64,000 nt of DNA from Leucobacter sp. Psy1. GTDB taxonomy: Bacteria; Actinomycetota; Actinomycetes; Actinomycetales; Microbacteriaceae. Positions 49,219 to 59,302 of the stretch are shown one piece after another (position 1 is the stretch's first letter; every line of letters starts with the position of its first letter). The translations under genes and the position numbers were made by a program. The stretch lies in assembly GCF_020096995.1 (NCBI RefSeq), contig NZ_CP083692.1, forward strand, positions 496,001 through 560,000. The letters run 5' to 3'. The notes beneath the pieces are model-generated. The model was given only the letters and a program-made list of their open reading frames with translations, was not told where the DNA came from and did not search any database.

Positions 49219-51036
49219 CTACGGGGCGACCTCCCGGATCCTCGCGGCCACGGCGCGTGCGTGGGCGTCGACTCGGACGTACGCCTCGCGCGCCAGCGCC
49301 CGCCAGAGCCTGACCGCGAGATCGGGGTCGTCGGACTCCAGAGCGGCGATGGCGTCCGCGCTCAGCAGCATCGCGCGGGTATCGGATTCCGCTTTGACGG
49401 TGGTCTCCTGCCGATCCGACTCGGCGAGGGCGAGGTCGCCGATCATCATGCCGGCGCTGAGCGTGCTGAGCCGGAAGCGGTTCCCCTCCGTGTCGGACGC
49501 GATCGTCGAGACGGTGCCAGAGAGGATGAAGAACACGCCGGCGAACCGCTGCCCGACCCGACGGATCACCTCGCCGGCCTCGTACGAGACCGGTTCCATG
49601 AGGGCGGTGATGGCGCTCAGGTCGTCCGCGTCGAGCATCGCCAGCGCAGGGGCGTCTTCGACCGGCACCTCGACGGGCATCGAGTCGGCGTCTCCGTAGC
49701 GCTCGAGGATCGTGCGTTCGCAGTGGATGATCGCGAGGTCGTGGGCGTCGAACGTGCGGGTGTGCTCGTCGCCGAAAGCGTGGTCGATGAGGCCGTCGGG
49801 GTCGACGAGGATCAGCTGGCGCCCCTCGGCCTCGAATCGTTCGGCGGTTCGCGGCAGCACGGAGTGCGCGAGCGGCCCGACCTCGTTCACGCGACGCAGA
49901 TCGAGCACCGCGAGCTCCACCTCGTCCGGCAGGTCGCTCAGCTCGCGGACGACGGACTCGGTGCCCGCGAAGAAGAGGTCGCCGGAGAGTTCGACGACGA
50001 CCGCGCGGTGACTGTGCTCGGTGAGCACGGCGGCAGCCGCATCCGTGCGCCGGATCCGCGAGGGCACCCGGTCGATCGTGTGGGTGCTGCGGATGGCCGA
50101 ACGGCCGGCGCGAGCCGACCTGACGAAGTGCAGCTCCATGTCCTGCGAGACTCGGCGGCACGTCGCCGCTCCCCGCACGCTGTTGCCGTGCTGATCGAGG
50201 CGCGGGGAGAAGACAGCGAGACCCGCCTGCCCGGGGAGCACTGCCACGATGCCGCCCCCGACTCCCGACTTCGCGGGCATGCCGACCTGCGCCACCCAGT
50301 CACCGGCGTCGTCGTACATGCCCGACGTCATCATCACGGAGAGGGTGCGCTCGACGGCCTGCGGCTCCAGTGCCTCCACGCCCGTCACCGGATTCGTCCC
50401 CCCGTTGGCGAGGGTCGCCCCGATCATCGCGAGGTCGCGGGTCGTCACCTGGACGGTGCACTGCCTGAGGTACGTCTCGAGCGCGGCCGATGGGCGGCCC
50501 TCGATCACGCCGACCGAGCTCAGCAGGTAGGCGAGCGCGTGGTTGCGGTCGCTGATCGCGCGCTCGCCCTGGTAGGCGCGGCCGTTCGTGCGCAGCGTGC
50601 GCCCCGCGCAGGCGGAGTAGGTGTCCACGATCCTCCGGATCGCGCTCCGCCCTCCCGACCCCTTGATGAGCGACGCGATGGCGATCGCACCGGCATTGAT
50701 CATGGCGTTCGCCGGCCGGCCCGTCTCCTCCGCGAGCGACATCTCGTGGAAGGGGTCCCCTGACGGTTCCACGTCGACCTTCGCGTCGACGGCTTCGGTT
50801 CCGAGGTCGCTGAGCGCCAGCGCGTAGCTCAGCGGTTTCGACAGGGACTGCAGCAAAAACTCCTTGTCGGAGTCGCCGACCTCGTAGACCTGGCCGTCGA
50901 CCGTCGCGAGTGCGATGGCGAAGTCGTCGGGGTCGATGCTTCCGCCAGGGGTGTTCACCGGATACGGGTCGCCATCGGTGAGCTGGGAGAACTCGTCGAG
51001 GACTCCGCGAAGGTAGGTGATGATCGGCGACTCCAT
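49219..51036 (-). CDS. glsA: Glutaminase with fused STAS and cyclic-nucleotide-binding domains
   Basis: A 605-residue protein. Residues 1-~305 are a serine-dependent beta-lactamase-fold glutaminase, with S64 and K67 in FLLQSLSKPLSYALAL and NAMINAGAI near 110. Residues ~315-425 are a STAS domain (AVVVELSGDLFFAGTESVV; LAVLDLRRVNEVG). Residues ~460-595 are a cNMP-binding/Crp-like domain (YEAGEVIRRVGQRFAGVFFI; LSAGMMIGDLAL). It deaminates glutamine to glutamate, probably under allosteric control. The start lies nine bases from a TAGGCT -10 box. Confidence 0.93.
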   Translation of the reverse strand: MESPIITYLRGVLDEFSQLTDGDPYPVNTPGGSIDPDDFAIALATVDGQVYEVGDSDKEFLLQSLSKPLSYALALSDLGTEAVDAKVDVEPSGDPFHEMSLAEETGRPANAMINAGAIAIASLIKGSGGRSAIRRIVDTYSACAGRTLRTNGRAYQGERAISDRNHALAYLLSSVGVIEGRPSAALETYLRQCTVQVTTRDLAMIGATLANGGTNPVTGVEALEPQAVERTLSVMMTSGMYDDAGDWVAQVGMPAKSGVGGGIVAVLPGQAGLAVFSPRLDQHGNSVRGAATCRRVSQDMELHFVRSARAGRSAIRSTHTIDRVPSRIRRTDAAAAVLTEHSHRAVVVELSGDLFFAGTESVVRELSDLPDEVELAVLDLRRVNEVGPLAHSVLPRTAERFEAEGRQLILVDPDGLIDHAFGDEHTRTFDAHDLAIIHCERTILERYGDADSMPVEVPVEDAPALAMLDADDLSAITALMEPVSYEAGEVIRRVGQRFAGVFFILSGTVSTIASDTEGNRFRLSTLSAGMMIGDLALAESDRQETTVKAESDTRAMLLSADAIAALESDDPDLAVRLWRALAREAYVRVDAHARAVAARIREVAP

Positions 51037-51044
51037 GGGAGACG

Positions 51045-51050
51045 AGCCTA
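51045..51050 (-). promoter_or_regulatory. -10 box TAGGCT, leaderless start of the glutaminase gene
   Basis: TAGGCT on the minus strand with eight bases between it and the ATG at 51036. It overlaps the stop codon of the upstream SGNH-hydrolase gene. Confidence 0.4.
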
Positions 51051-51848
51051 GCCTGCGGCCTCCGCCGCGGTCGAACGTGCGCGAAGGGTTGCGTCGACGC
51101 GCTCGCGGACGTATGGCCAGAAGGTATCTGCCCAGACCGCGTAGCCGCTGTCACTCGGATGGAAGCCGTCGGCGGCGAACTCGGTGAGAATGCCGCGCAG
51201 ACCGCGCGCCCTGGTCGCCGCGTGCAAGGGGACGACGGTGAGGCCGCGGGCATCGGCGAGCGTGTGGAGTATCCGATTCGCGGTGCGGACCCGCCGCTCG
51301 GCGCGCGGGGTGAAGAAGCAGGGGAGCTCGGCCACCAGGGCGTGCTCGGGGACAGCGTCGAGGATCTCCGAGAGATTCCGGTGGAAGGCAACGGGATCCC
51401 ACTGGGCGATGTCGTTCGCGCCGATCGCGACCGTCACCACCTCGGGGTGCTTGGTGAGCGGGTTCACGAGCCGCGGCAGCTGATCGCGCGCGCAGAGCGC
51501 GGTCGTGGCGCCTGAGACGGCCAGGTTGGTCACGTGGACGGGGGCTCCGATGTACGCCTCCATGCGGTCCACCAGCTGCCCGACGTAGCTGTTGCCCGGC
51601 CGGCTCGCGCCGATGCCCTGCGCCGTCGAGTCACCCACCGCGATGATGAAGAGGTCGCCGGGGGTCTTGCGCCTGGCGCGCCACCAGGTCGCGGTGACCG
51701 GCTGCTGATCGGAGAGGGTCATGACCGGCCGATTCGCGAACTCGATCGCACGGGTCCAGCCGAATCGCCTGGCGACGTTGCCCAGCACCACCGTGCCGAG
51801 CGCGACGAGGCCCCGGAACGGGTGAGCCGGCGGCATGTGCTGAGACAC
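51048..51848 (-). CDS. SGNH/GDSL-family hydrolase
   Basis: A 266-residue esterase-like protein. Block I (IIAVGDSTAQGIGAS, catalytic Ser near 72), block III (VTVAIGANDIAQWDP) and the C-terminal DGFHPSDSGYAVWA (Asp/His dyad) are all visible. A hydrophobic stretch near the N-terminus is too weak to call a signal peptide. The substrate is unknown. GTG start with GGAGGAG three bases upstream. Confidence 0.9.
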   Translation of the reverse strand: MSQHMPPAHPFRGLVALGTVVLGNVARRFGWTRAIEFANRPVMTLSDQQPVTATWWRARRKTPGDLFIIAVGDSTAQGIGASRPGNSYVGQLVDRMEAYIGAPVHVTNLAVSGATTALCARDQLPRLVNPLTKHPEVVTVAIGANDIAQWDPVAFHRNLSEILDAVPEHALVAELPCFFTPRAERRVRTANRILHTLADARGLTVVPLHAATRARGLRGILTEFAADGFHPSDSGYAVWADTFWPYVRERVDATLRARSTAAEAAG

Positions 51849-51891
51849 GCGCTCCTCCGTTCCGGGGCCTCGCTGCAGTGGTGGGTTCGGG

Positions 51892-53298
51892 CTACTTGGC
51901 GACGCCAGGGTGGGTCATCGAGAGCAGGTCGAGTGCCTGGTCGAGATCGGATTCCGAGACCTCACCGCGCTCGACGTACCCGAGGTCGACGACCGCCTCG
52001 CGCACCGTGATCCCCTTGGCGACTGAGTGCTTCGCGATCTTCGCGGCGGCCTCGTAGCCGATGAGGCGGTTGAGCGGGGTGACGGTCGACGGGCTCATGC
52101 CGGCCAGCTCGGCCGCGCGGTCGAGATTCGCCTCGAGGCCGTCCACCGTCTTGTCGGCGAGCACCGTTGCGCCGTTCGCCAGCAGCCGGATCGACTCGAG
52201 CAGCGCCGTGCCCATGACGGGAATCTGCACGTTGAGCTCGAATGAGCCGGACGCACCAGCCCAAGCGATCGTCGCGTCGTTGCCGATCACCCGGGCGCAC
52301 ACCATCAGCACGGCCTCGGGGATCACCGGGTTCACCTTGCCTGGCATGATCGAGGAGCCGGGCTGCAGGTCGGGGATGTGGAGCTCGCCGAGACCCGTGT
52401 TCGGGCCCGAGCCCATCCAGCGCAGGTCGTTGTTGATCTTGGTGAGCGAGACGGCGATGGTGCGGAGCGCACCCGACGCCTCGACGAGTCCGTCCCGGTT
52501 CGCCTGCGCCTCGAAGTGGTTGCGCGCCTCGGTGATCGGCAGGCCGCTCGACTCGGCGATCTCAGCGATGACCTTCTCGGGGAACCCCGCAGGGGTGTTG
52601 ATGCCGGTGCCGACGGCGGTGCCGCCCTGCGGAACCTCGGCGACGCGGGGGAGTGCAGCCTCCACGCGCTCGATGCCGTAGCGGATCTGAGCGGCGTACC
52701 CGCCGAACTCCTGGCCCAGAGTGACGGGCGTCGCGTCCATGAGGTGGGTGCGGCCGGGCTTCACGGCCTCGGCCCACAGCTCGGCCTTCCGCTCGAACGC
52801 CTGAGCGAGGTGCTCGAGCGCCGGCTTGAGCTGCTCGATCAGCGCGCCCGTCACTGCGATGTGCACGGAGGTCGGGAAGACGTCGTTCGACGACTGCGAG
52901 GCGTTCACGTGATCGTTCGGGTGGACCGTGTCGCCGAGGTGGCGGCTCGCGAGCGTGGCGAGCACCTCGTTCATGTTCATGTTCGACGACGTGCCCGAGC
53001 CGGTCTGGTAGGTGTCGACCGGGAACATGTCGTGGTGGTCGCCGCCGATGATCTCGTCGGCTGCGGCGACGATCGCGTCGGCGATCGCGGTGTCGAGGAT
53101 CCCGAGCTCGCCGTTGGCGATCGCCGCAGCGCGCTTGATCCGGGCCAGGGCGACGATCTGCGCCGGCTCGAGCCCCGATCCCGAGATCGGGAAGTTCTGG
53201 ACGGCGCGCTGCGTCTGCGCTGCGTAGAGGGCGTTCTTCGGAACACGGACCTCTCCCATGGTGTCGTGCTCGATGCGGTAGTCGGTCTCTGCGGTCAC
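51892..53298 (-). CDS. fumC: Fumarate hydratase, class II
   Basis: A 468-residue tetrameric enzyme of the TCA cycle (fumarate to L-malate). Conserved elements are [16 protein letters not shown] near 100, [13 protein letters not shown] near 140 and the signature [11 protein letters not shown] near 317. I chose the GTG at 53298 ([17 protein letters not shown]), with AAGGAT five bases upstream. The frame stays open far upstream through the neighbouring genes, but that part is not coding. fumC, carbonic anhydrase and DUF4245 are likely co-transcribed. Confidence 0.96.
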   Translation of the reverse strand: MTAETDYRIEHDTMGEVRVPKNALYAAQTQRAVQNFPISGSGLEPAQIVALARIKRAAAIANGELGILDTAIADAIVAAADEIIGGDHHDMFPVDTYQTGSGTSSNMNMNEVLATLASRHLGDTVHPNDHVNASQSSNDVFPTSVHIAVTGALIEQLKPALEHLAQAFERKAELWAEAVKPGRTHLMDATPVTLGQEFGGYAAQIRYGIERVEAALPRVAEVPQGGTAVGTGINTPAGFPEKVIAEIAESSGLPITEARNHFEAQANRDGLVEASGALRTIAVSLTKINNDLRWMGSGPNTGLGELHIPDLQPGSSIMPGKVNPVIPEAVLMVCARVIGNDATIAWAGASGSFELNVQIPVMGTALLESIRLLANGATVLADKTVDGLEANLDRAAELAGMSPSTVTPLNRLIGYEAAAKIAKHSVAKGITVREAVVDLGYVERGEVSESDLDQALDLLSMTHPGVAK

Positions 53299-53336
53299 GG
53301 TGATCCTTCGTTCGGTGGCAGGGGTACGGGAGGCGG

Positions 53337-54029
53337 TCACACCCGGGCCGCGAGGTCCGGGGTGCCGCTGAGGGCGATGTCGAGGGGGCCGACGGCGGAG
53401 AGCGGAACGGCGGTACCCTCGGCGAGTCGGTACTGGCAGCCCACGACGGCGAGCTGGCCGGCGGCGACGGCGTCGCTGATGATGCGCGAGCTGCGCAGCA
53501 GTTCGCTCACGGTGGCGGCGAGGTGGATCCTGCCCACGTGATCCGCGTCGATGTCTGCGGGGTCGGCGTAGGGGGTATCGGTGTGATCGGCGAGCCAGAG
53601 CTGCTGCACCGACGGCACGATCGATCCCAGCACGTTCTCGACGGCCTGCGGCACCGGTGTCGGCGAGCTCGACGCCCGGTCGATCGCCGCGGCGACGGCG
53701 CCGCACGAGTCGTGCGCGAGGACGATGATGATCGCGACGCCGAGCTCGCTCACCGCGTACTCCATCGACGCCGTGATCGACTCGGCGACCACGTGCCCCA
53801 TGTTGCGGGCGACGAAGAGGTCGCCGAGCCCTGCGTCGAAGATGATCTCGGCCGACAGGCGGGAGTCGGCGCAGCCGAAGAGCGCGGCGTCCGGCGTCTG
53901 CACGGCCGTCAGCTCGCTGCGGCGCTCCACGTCCTGCCTCGGGTGCTGGGGGGTGCCCTCGGTGAAGCGGGTGTTGCCCTGGCGCAGGGCGTCCCACGCC
54001 TGCTGCGGGGTTACGCGGGGTGCGGTCAC
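53337..54029 (-). CDS. Beta-type carbonic anhydrase
   Basis: A 230-residue zinc enzyme interconverting CO2 and bicarbonate. Zinc ligands C53, H105 and C108 and the Asp-Arg dyad D55/R57 lie in [13 protein letters not shown] and LAHDSCGAV, with the supporting NMGHVV segment. Start is the GTG at 54029. It sits 26 bp after the DUF4245 gene and 38 bp before fumC. Confidence 0.94.
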   Translation of the reverse strand: MTAPRVTPQQAWDALRQGNTRFTEGTPQHPRQDVERRSELTAVQTPDAALFGCADSRLSAEIIFDAGLGDLFVARNMGHVVAESITASMEYAVSELGVAIIIVLAHDSCGAVAAAIDRASSSPTPVPQAVENVLGSIVPSVQQLWLADHTDTPYADPADIDADHVGRIHLAATVSELLRSSRIISDAVAAGQLAVVGCQYRLAEGTAVPLSAVGPLDIALSGTPDLAARV

Positions 54030-54055
54030 GCGGTCTCTCCTTCGGTTCTTCGGCT

Positions 54056-54715
54056 CTATTCCACGGCCTGCTCGGCGACCGACGTCGCGAGCGCGTCGAT
54101 CGACTCGACGCTGTCGGTGCCGTACACCAGCAGAGTAGTGTCGCCACCAACGCTCTGCACGCCGTACAGCATGTTCGCCTCGTCGGGGTTCCGGTCACGG
54201 TGGTCGTAGACCGTCCAGTCGAGCCCACCGAGGGTCGTCTCTCCTGTCGCCGACTGCTGCTCCATCTGCGCGGCGATCCACCGGTCCTCGACGGGTGCTC
54301 CGTCGGGCGTGAACGCCTGCACCACGGCGGCGTATCGCTCGTCACCCGTCGTGTACCCGATGTACCAGTACGTGATCCGGGTGTCGGAATCGTGCCTGAG
54401 CTCCGCCTGCTTCGCCTTCCAATCGTCAGGCACTTCCGGTGCGACGAGGGTGTGCCCTGCGCTCGGTGAGGCTTCAGCAGCGAGCGAGGCGACGTCGACC
54501 TCGTGATCGGAGAACCCGCCGGTGCCCCGCGGCACGATGAGTACCATGAGGAGGACCAGTGCCAGGCTCACGAACAGCGAGAGGACGAGGTTGTTGACCG
54601 TCTTCCGCTCGCGGTAGAGACGGCTGTCGCGTGCCTTCCGGGTCGCCGTCTCCTGAGGAGTTTCGGGGCGTCCGAGTTCGGCGACGACCGCCGGCGGCTT
54701 CTGCTTGCGCGCCAT
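54056..54715 (-). CDS. DUF4245 family membrane-anchored protein
   Basis: A 219-residue protein. A basic cytoplasmic N-terminus, one transmembrane helix (about 45-64) and a secreted domain ([34 protein letters not shown]) match DUF4245 (Rv1100-like). The function is unknown. It belongs to the conserved glpX/DUF4245/xse/fum neighbourhood. Its ATG overlaps the xseB stop by one base. Confidence 0.82.
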   Translation of the reverse strand: MARKQKPPAVVAELGRPETPQETATRKARDSRLYRERKTVNNLVLSLFVSLALVLLMVLIVPRGTGGFSDHEVDVASLAAEASPSAGHTLVAPEVPDDWKAKQAELRHDSDTRITYWYIGYTTGDERYAAVVQAFTPDGAPVEDRWIAAQMEQQSATGETTLGGLDWTVYDHRDRNPDEANMLYGVQSVGGDTTLLVYGTDSVESIDALATSVAEQAVE

Positions 54716-54981
54716 TACTCCGCGTCGCCCCCGACCGTCTCGGCTGAGGCATCCGACGAACCGGCGCTGCGGGCCTGTTCCAAGCGCTTCCGAGCCCCGA
54801 GCAGCCACTCCTCGCATCGCGCAGCGAGTGCCTCGCCGCGCTCCCAGAGCTGGAGCGATTCCTCGAGCGTCGTGCCGCCCTGCTCCAGCCGATTCACGAC
54901 CTGGATGAGCTCGTCGCGGGCCTGTTCATAGCTCAGCTCATCGGGCGCGGCGATGGCGTCGGCGGGCGTCGAGTCAGACAT
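54715..54981 (-). CDS. xseB: Exodeoxyribonuclease VII small subunit
   Basis: An 88-residue helical protein with the XseB pattern [19 protein letters not shown], then [24 protein letters not shown]. It associates in several copies with XseA. It follows xseA by 10 bp and is coupled to the DUF4245 gene. Confidence 0.95.
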   Translation of the reverse strand: MSDSTPADAIAAPDELSYEQARDELIQVVNRLEQGGTTLEESLQLWERGEALAARCEEWLLGARKRLEQARSAGSSDASAETVGGDAE

Positions 54982-54991
54982 ACCCTCAACT

Positions 54992-56224
54992 CTACCCCGC
55001 GTCGTGAGCGCTCCCCTCTGAGACGGCGGAGAGCCTGCCGCCGGCGAGTGAGAGGCGCAGACCTGCCCCAGACGGAGCCTGCGTCGGGTCGCGCAGTACG
55101 CTCCCGTCGTCCAGCTGAGCGATCGCGTATCCGCGCTCGAGCGTCGACTTCGGGGAGAGCGCCGAGAGGCGGAAGCGATCCTCGGCGAGCGACCGCTCGC
55201 GATCCTCGACGGCGCGATCAGCCAGCTCCGTGCCCCGTGAGATCCACCGCACCAGCTCTTCCGCCCGCTGATCGACGATGCGCTCGGGATCGGCGAGCGC
55301 GGGACGCATCCGCAGCTGGACGAGCCGTTCCGTCTCGGCGGTCAGCATGTGACCGAGGCGGGTCGTGAGGCGCCCTCGCGCCTGGTCGATGCCCGCGAGC
55401 TCCTCACCGACGTCTGGCACGATGCGCTTCGCCGCGTCCGTCGGTGTCGACGCGCGGAGGTCCGCGATCTCGTCGAGCAGCGGACGGTCGGCCTCGTGGC
55501 CGATCGCGCTGACGATGGGCGTGCGCGCCGCCGCCGCCGTGCGCAGCACCTGTTCGTCGCTGAACGGGAGCAGGTGGAGGAAGTCGCCGCCGCCGCGCGC
55601 GACCACGATGACGTCCACCTCCGGATCCTCATCGAGCGCCACGATCGCGGCGGCCACCTCGGAAGCGGCCCGATCCCCCTGCACGGCGCTGTGACGGACC
55701 CGGAACTGGACCCCTGGCCAGCGCAGCGTCGCGTTGCGGATGACGTCCTTCTCCGCATCCGAATCGCGGCCGGTGACGAGCCCGATGCGGTGGGGGAGGA
55801 ACGGGAGGCGCCGCTTGCGAGACGCATCGAACAGGCCCTCACCCTGCAGCTTGGCGCGCAGACGCTCCAACCGCTCGAGCAGCTCACCGACCCCCACGTG
55901 GGAGATGTCGAAGACCTGCACTGTGAGCGAACCGCCCTTCACCCAGAAGTTCGGCTTCACGAGCGCGATCACCCGGTCGCCCTGGGCGAAGTCGCTCGTG
56001 AGCCGCTGCGCCACCGAACGCCAGACGGTGAAACTCACCGTCGCGTCCTGCTCGAGATCCCTGAGCCGGCCGTAGACGTGCCCGCCGCGCACCTGCCACT
56101 GGGTGATCTCGCCCTCGATCCAGATCTGGCCGAGCCGGTCGATCCAGTCGCGGATCTTCTGGCTCATGAGCGCGACCGGCCACGGCTGCTCTCGGGTAGC
56201 GGGTGCGGGCGAAGCGTCTGCCAT
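54992..56224 (-). CDS. xseA: Exodeoxyribonuclease VII large subunit
   Basis: A 410-residue metal-dependent exonuclease subunit that degrades single-stranded DNA from both ends. The N-terminal OB-fold ([20 protein letters not shown]) and the catalytic domain ([40 protein letters not shown]) are intact. ATG start; divergent from ispH. Confidence 0.95.
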   Translation of the reverse strand: MADASPAPATREQPWPVALMSQKIRDWIDRLGQIWIEGEITQWQVRGGHVYGRLRDLEQDATVSFTVWRSVAQRLTSDFAQGDRVIALVKPNFWVKGGSLTVQVFDISHVGVGELLERLERLRAKLQGEGLFDASRKRRLPFLPHRIGLVTGRDSDAEKDVIRNATLRWPGVQFRVRHSAVQGDRAASEVAAAIVALDEDPEVDVIVVARGGGDFLHLLPFSDEQVLRTAAAARTPIVSAIGHEADRPLLDEIADLRASTPTDAAKRIVPDVGEELAGIDQARGRLTTRLGHMLTAETERLVQLRMRPALADPERIVDQRAEELVRWISRGTELADRAVEDRERSLAEDRFRLSALSPKSTLERGYAIAQLDDGSVLRDPTQAPSGAGLRLSLAGGRLSAVSEGSAHDAG

Positions 56225-56275
56225 GCCTCGACCCTACCGGGGCCTCGCGCTGAGGTCCGATCCAGCGCGGGCGCG

Positions 56276-56281
56276 TAACAT
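56276..56281 (+). promoter_or_regulatory. -10 box TAACAT, leaderless start of ispH
   Basis: TAACAT with seven bases between it and the ATG at 56289. Confidence 0.45.
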
Positions 56282-56288
56282 GGGGGCC

Positions 56289-57422
56289 ATGGTGGAGACT
56301 CAGCTTGCGGATACGGCGGCGGGTGCGGGGACGACGGATCGCACCCGTGATCAACGGACCATCGGCGCGCCGGTGGTGAGCCTCGCGATGCCGCGCATGC
56401 GCCGCCAGGTCGGGCGCCTCAAGAACGTGCCGGTCGACGGTGAGAAGAAGGTGCTCCTGGCAGCGCCCCGCGGGTACTGCGCCGGCGTGGATCGCGCGGT
56501 CGTCGCCGTCGAGAAGGCGCTCGAGCGCTACGGTGCTCCCGTCTACGTGCGCAAGCAGATCGTCCACAACGTGCACGTCGTCAAGACTCTCGAGAAGATG
56601 GGGGCCATCTTCGTCGAAGAAGTCGACGAAGTGCCCGAGGGCGCGAACGTCGTCTTCTCGGCCCACGGCGTCTCGCCTGCGGTCGTGAACGAGGCCGCCG
56701 ACCGCGGGCTCCACGCCATCGACGCCACCTGCCCGCTCGTCACCAAGGTGCACCGGGAGGCCGTGCGATTCGCGAAGCAGGACCGCGAGATCCTGCTCAT
56801 CGGCCACACGGGCCACGAAGAAGTCGAGGGCACCAGCGGCGAGGCTCCGGATCACATCACGATCGTGAACTCGCCGGACGACGTCGACACGCTCGAGGTC
56901 AGGGATCCTGATCGACTCGTCTGGCTTTCGCAGACCACGCTCTCGGTCGACGAGACCATGGAGACGGTGCGGCGCCTGCGCGAACGCTTCCCGAACCTGC
57001 AGGATCCGCCGAGCGACGACATCTGCTACGCCACGCAGAACCGCCAGGTCGCTATCAAGAAGATCGCCCCGCAGGCCGACGTCGTGATCGTCGTCGGGTC
57101 ATCGAACTCGTCGAACTCTGTGCGCCTGAAAGAGGTCGCCCTCGAGTACGGCGCCCGCGCCGCATACCGGGTCGATTTCGCGAGCGAGGTGCAGCAGGAG
57201 TGGCTCGAGGGAGCCCGAACCGTCGGCGTCACGAGCGGCGCCTCGGTGCCCGAGGTGCTCGTGCAGGAACTGCTCGACGACCTTGCAGACGCCGGGTACG
57301 GCGAGGTCGAGGCGACCGTCACCGCCGAAGAGGACCTCGTCTTCTCGCTGCCCAAGGAGCTGCGCCAGAACGCCGAGGGGCAGCGTGACGAGCGCGCTCT
57401 CGGCGGGCGGATCCGAGCGTAA
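56289..57422 (+). CDS. ispH: 4-hydroxy-3-methylbut-2-enyl diphosphate reductase
   Basis: A 377-residue iron-sulfur enzyme that makes IPP and DMAPP in the last step of the MEP pathway. The three cluster cysteines lie in [25 protein letters not shown] and [11 protein letters not shown] ~50-residue N-terminal extension (including [16 protein letters not shown]) precedes the core. ATG at 56289 chosen from the -10 spacing; an ATG three codons upstream is in frame. Confidence 0.96.
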   Translation: MVETQLADTAAGAGTTDRTRDQRTIGAPVVSLAMPRMRRQVGRLKNVPVDGEKKVLLAAPRGYCAGVDRAVVAVEKALERYGAPVYVRKQIVHNVHVVKTLEKMGAIFVEEVDEVPEGANVVFSAHGVSPAVVNEAADRGLHAIDATCPLVTKVHREAVRFAKQDREILLIGHTGHEEVEGTSGEAPDHITIVNSPDDVDTLEVRDPDRLVWLSQTTLSVDETMETVRRLRERFPNLQDPPSDDICYATQNRQVAIKKIAPQADVVIVVGSSNSSNSVRLKEVALEYGARAAYRVDFASEVQQEWLEGARTVGVTSGASVPEVLVQELLDDLADAGYGEVEATVTAEEDLVFSLPKELRQNAEGQRDERALGGRIRA

Positions 57423-57424
57423 TC

Positions 57425-57449
57425 CTGCGGCCCCGTCAAGGGGTCGCAG
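57425..57449 (+). terminator. Weak hairpin after ispH
   Basis: CTGCGGCCCC pairs with GGGGTCGCAG (one G-U) around a 5-nt loop, three bases after the stop. No U-tract. Confidence 0.5.
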
Positions 57450-57478
57450 CCGTTCATGGGACGCACACGCAACTGCGC

Positions 57479-57484
57479 TACTGT
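57479..57484 (+). promoter_or_regulatory. -10 box TACTGT, leaderless start of the alarmone synthetase
   Basis: TACTGT with six bases between it and the GTG at 57491. Confidence 0.5.
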
Positions 57485-57490
57485 CGAGGA

Positions 57491-58315
57491 GTGACTGCAT
57501 CAGACGACTCGGAGTACGATACTCTCTCGACCGAATGGGTCGACGCCACCGGTGAAGGAGCCCCGGCGTTCGACCTCTCGGCGATCGATCTCTCGAAGTC
57601 CGAGGACCGGCACGAACTGCGCGAGGTGCTCACCCGGTTCCTGATGCCCTACAAGTTCGCCATCGACGAGGTGACGACGCGGCTGAACATCCTCCAGGAG
57701 GAGTTCGTGCACACAGGGGAGTACAACCCGATCGAGCACGTCTCTGGCCGCCTGAAGGACCCCGACAGCATCATGGAGAAGATGCAGCGACGCAATGTGT
57801 CCGGCGACCTCAGCGCCGTGCGGAGCGAGATCACGGACATCGCAGGGGTCCGCGTCGTGTGCAGCTTCATCTCCGACGTCTACCGAGTGTTCGAGCTCAT
57901 CACCAGCCAGGACGACGTGAGCGTCCACACCGTCAAGGACTACATCGCGCGGCCCAAGGAGAACGGCTACCGATCGCTCCACGTGATCCTCGAGTTGCCC
58001 GTCCACCTCTCCAGTGGCCCGGTCAAGACGCTGGTGGAGCTGCAGATCCGGACCATCGCCATGGACTTCTGGGCGAGCCTCGAGCACAAGATCTACTACA
58101 AGTACGACCGCGAGGTGCCCGACAAGCTCCTCGGCGGCCTGCGGGACGCCGCCGAGCAGGCGGGACAGCTCGACGCGAGCATGGAGTGGCTGCACATCGC
58201 GATCCGCGGCGGCGACCGCGGAGTGCTCGTCCGCCGTTCCACCGACGCGCTGCTCGCCAGCGGCCGCAAGTTCGAGCGCATCGCCCTCGAATCCGGGAAC
58301 GCGAACGAGAGCTGA
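57491..58315 (+). CDS. Small alarmone synthetase (GTP pyrophosphokinase family)
   Basis: A 274-residue RelA/SpoT-like synthetase without hydrolase or regulatory domains. Synthetase motifs are RLKDPDSIMEKMQRR near 95-109, DIAGVRVVCSFISDVYRVFE near 117, PKENGYRSLHVIL and LVELQIRTIAMDFWASLEHK. It probably makes (p)ppGpp or pGpp from ATP and GTP/GDP/GMP. It belongs to the RelQ/RelS-type small synthetases. The GTG start is supported by a leaderless -10. Confidence 0.9.
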   Translation: MTASDDSEYDTLSTEWVDATGEGAPAFDLSAIDLSKSEDRHELREVLTRFLMPYKFAIDEVTTRLNILQEEFVHTGEYNPIEHVSGRLKDPDSIMEKMQRRNVSGDLSAVRSEITDIAGVRVVCSFISDVYRVFELITSQDDVSVHTVKDYIARPKENGYRSLHVILELPVHLSSGPVKTLVELQIRTIAMDFWASLEHKIYYKYDREVPDKLLGGLRDAAEQAGQLDASMEWLHIAIRGGDRGVLVRRSTDALLASGRKFERIALESGNANES

Positions 58316-58333
58316 CGAGTCAGCCGCCCCCGA

Positions 58334-59302
58334 TCAGTTCGTCGGAGCGGGTGTCGGCATCGTCGAGAACTGCTCGATGACCTCTGGGGTCTGGAACAGC
58401 ACTACCGACATCACGATGAAGACGGGGACCAGAGCGATGACGGCCGCGACGAGCGGCACCCAGAATGCGAGCTTCCCGGCACGCATCCGCTGAATCGAGA
58501 ACAGCAGATTCAGTGCCCACACGAGAAGCACGAACAGGCCGGTGACGGTACCTGCGGTGCCGGTCCAGTCGGGAAGCGTCATCGTCTCGACGTCGAGCAT
58601 CGAGGCGTTCAGCATGAGCTGCGGGGCGAGGTTGAACATGCCGCTGGAGATGCTGAACGCGCCGTAGGCACCGATCACGAGCAGAATGATCGTCACGATG
58701 CGATCGCCCTTGCGTGCCGGGCGGGCGCCTTGCGCTGACCGTGCCTGGGGTGGAGCTGCGACCTGCGTGGCGGCGGGCGGCGCCTGGGGCGGCGTCGCCG
58801 CATCGTCGCGGTACTTGCGCGGGGTGTGCGCTGCCGCCTGCTCGGGGGTCGCCCGCTCGGGTGCCGGGTTCGCCCCGCTCGGCTTGCCCTGCGGTGTCGA
58901 ACTCTTGCTGCCCTTGGCACGGTCGTTCGCGGACGCCTGACCGCTACGGGAACCCCGTGCCGGTTTCGCGGATCCTGCACCGAGGTTGTGAGGGACACCG
59001 TCGACACGACCCGAACGCGATCCACTCGGAGCCTGAGCCCCGGAGCCCGGAACCTGGCCTGATGCGGCGGGCCCCGTGGCACCCGACTCTTCGCCCGGCG
59101 GAGTCCAGGACCAGCCCTCCGGTGCGTACTCGCCGTACTGCGGCCGCGGACGGGTGTCGCGGGGCTGGTGCGGGGAATCGCCCTCGGTCTTGGCGGAGGA
59201 TTCCGGGCCGATAGAGGGCTCCGAACTCGTGGAGTCCCCTGAGTTTGCGGGGCCCTTCGTGCTCGAGGCCTGGTCTTCCGGGCGCGGGTTGTTGGTCGAC
59301 AC
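58334..59302 (-). CDS. Proline/serine-rich membrane protein (DUF6264-like)
   Basis: A 322-residue protein. The first ~200 residues are disordered, rich in Pro, Ser, Gly and Ala, with RPRPQYGEYAPEGWSWTPPG near 52-71. Three hydrophobic helices follow near 201-222, 245-265 and 275-300. The pattern matches a Microbacteriaceae family annotated DUF6264, as I recall. The function is unknown. It starts directly after the fba stop, so it is co-transcribed with it. Confidence 0.65.
   Translation of the reverse strand: MSTNNPRPEDQASSTKGPANSGDSTSSEPSIGPESSAKTEGDSPHQPRDTRPRPQYGEYAPEGWSWTPPGEESGATGPAASGQVPGSGAQAPSGSRSGRVDGVPHNLGAGSAKPARGSRSGQASANDRAKGSKSSTPQGKPSGANPAPERATPEQAAAHTPRKYRDDAATPPQAPPAATQVAAPPQARSAQGARPARKGDRIVTIILLVIGAYGAFSISSGMFNLAPQLMLNASMLDVETMTLPDWTGTAGTVTGLFVLLVWALNLLFSIQRMRAGKLAFWVPLVAAVIALVPVFIVMSVVLFQTPEVIEQFSTMPTPAPTN

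Noticed and set aside
51892..54345. An 817-codon frame running from fumC upstream through the carbonic anhydrase gene
   Set aside because: Only the part from the GTG at 53298 encodes fumarase. The upstream part is out of frame with the carbonic anhydrase and is low-complexity Arg-rich sequence.
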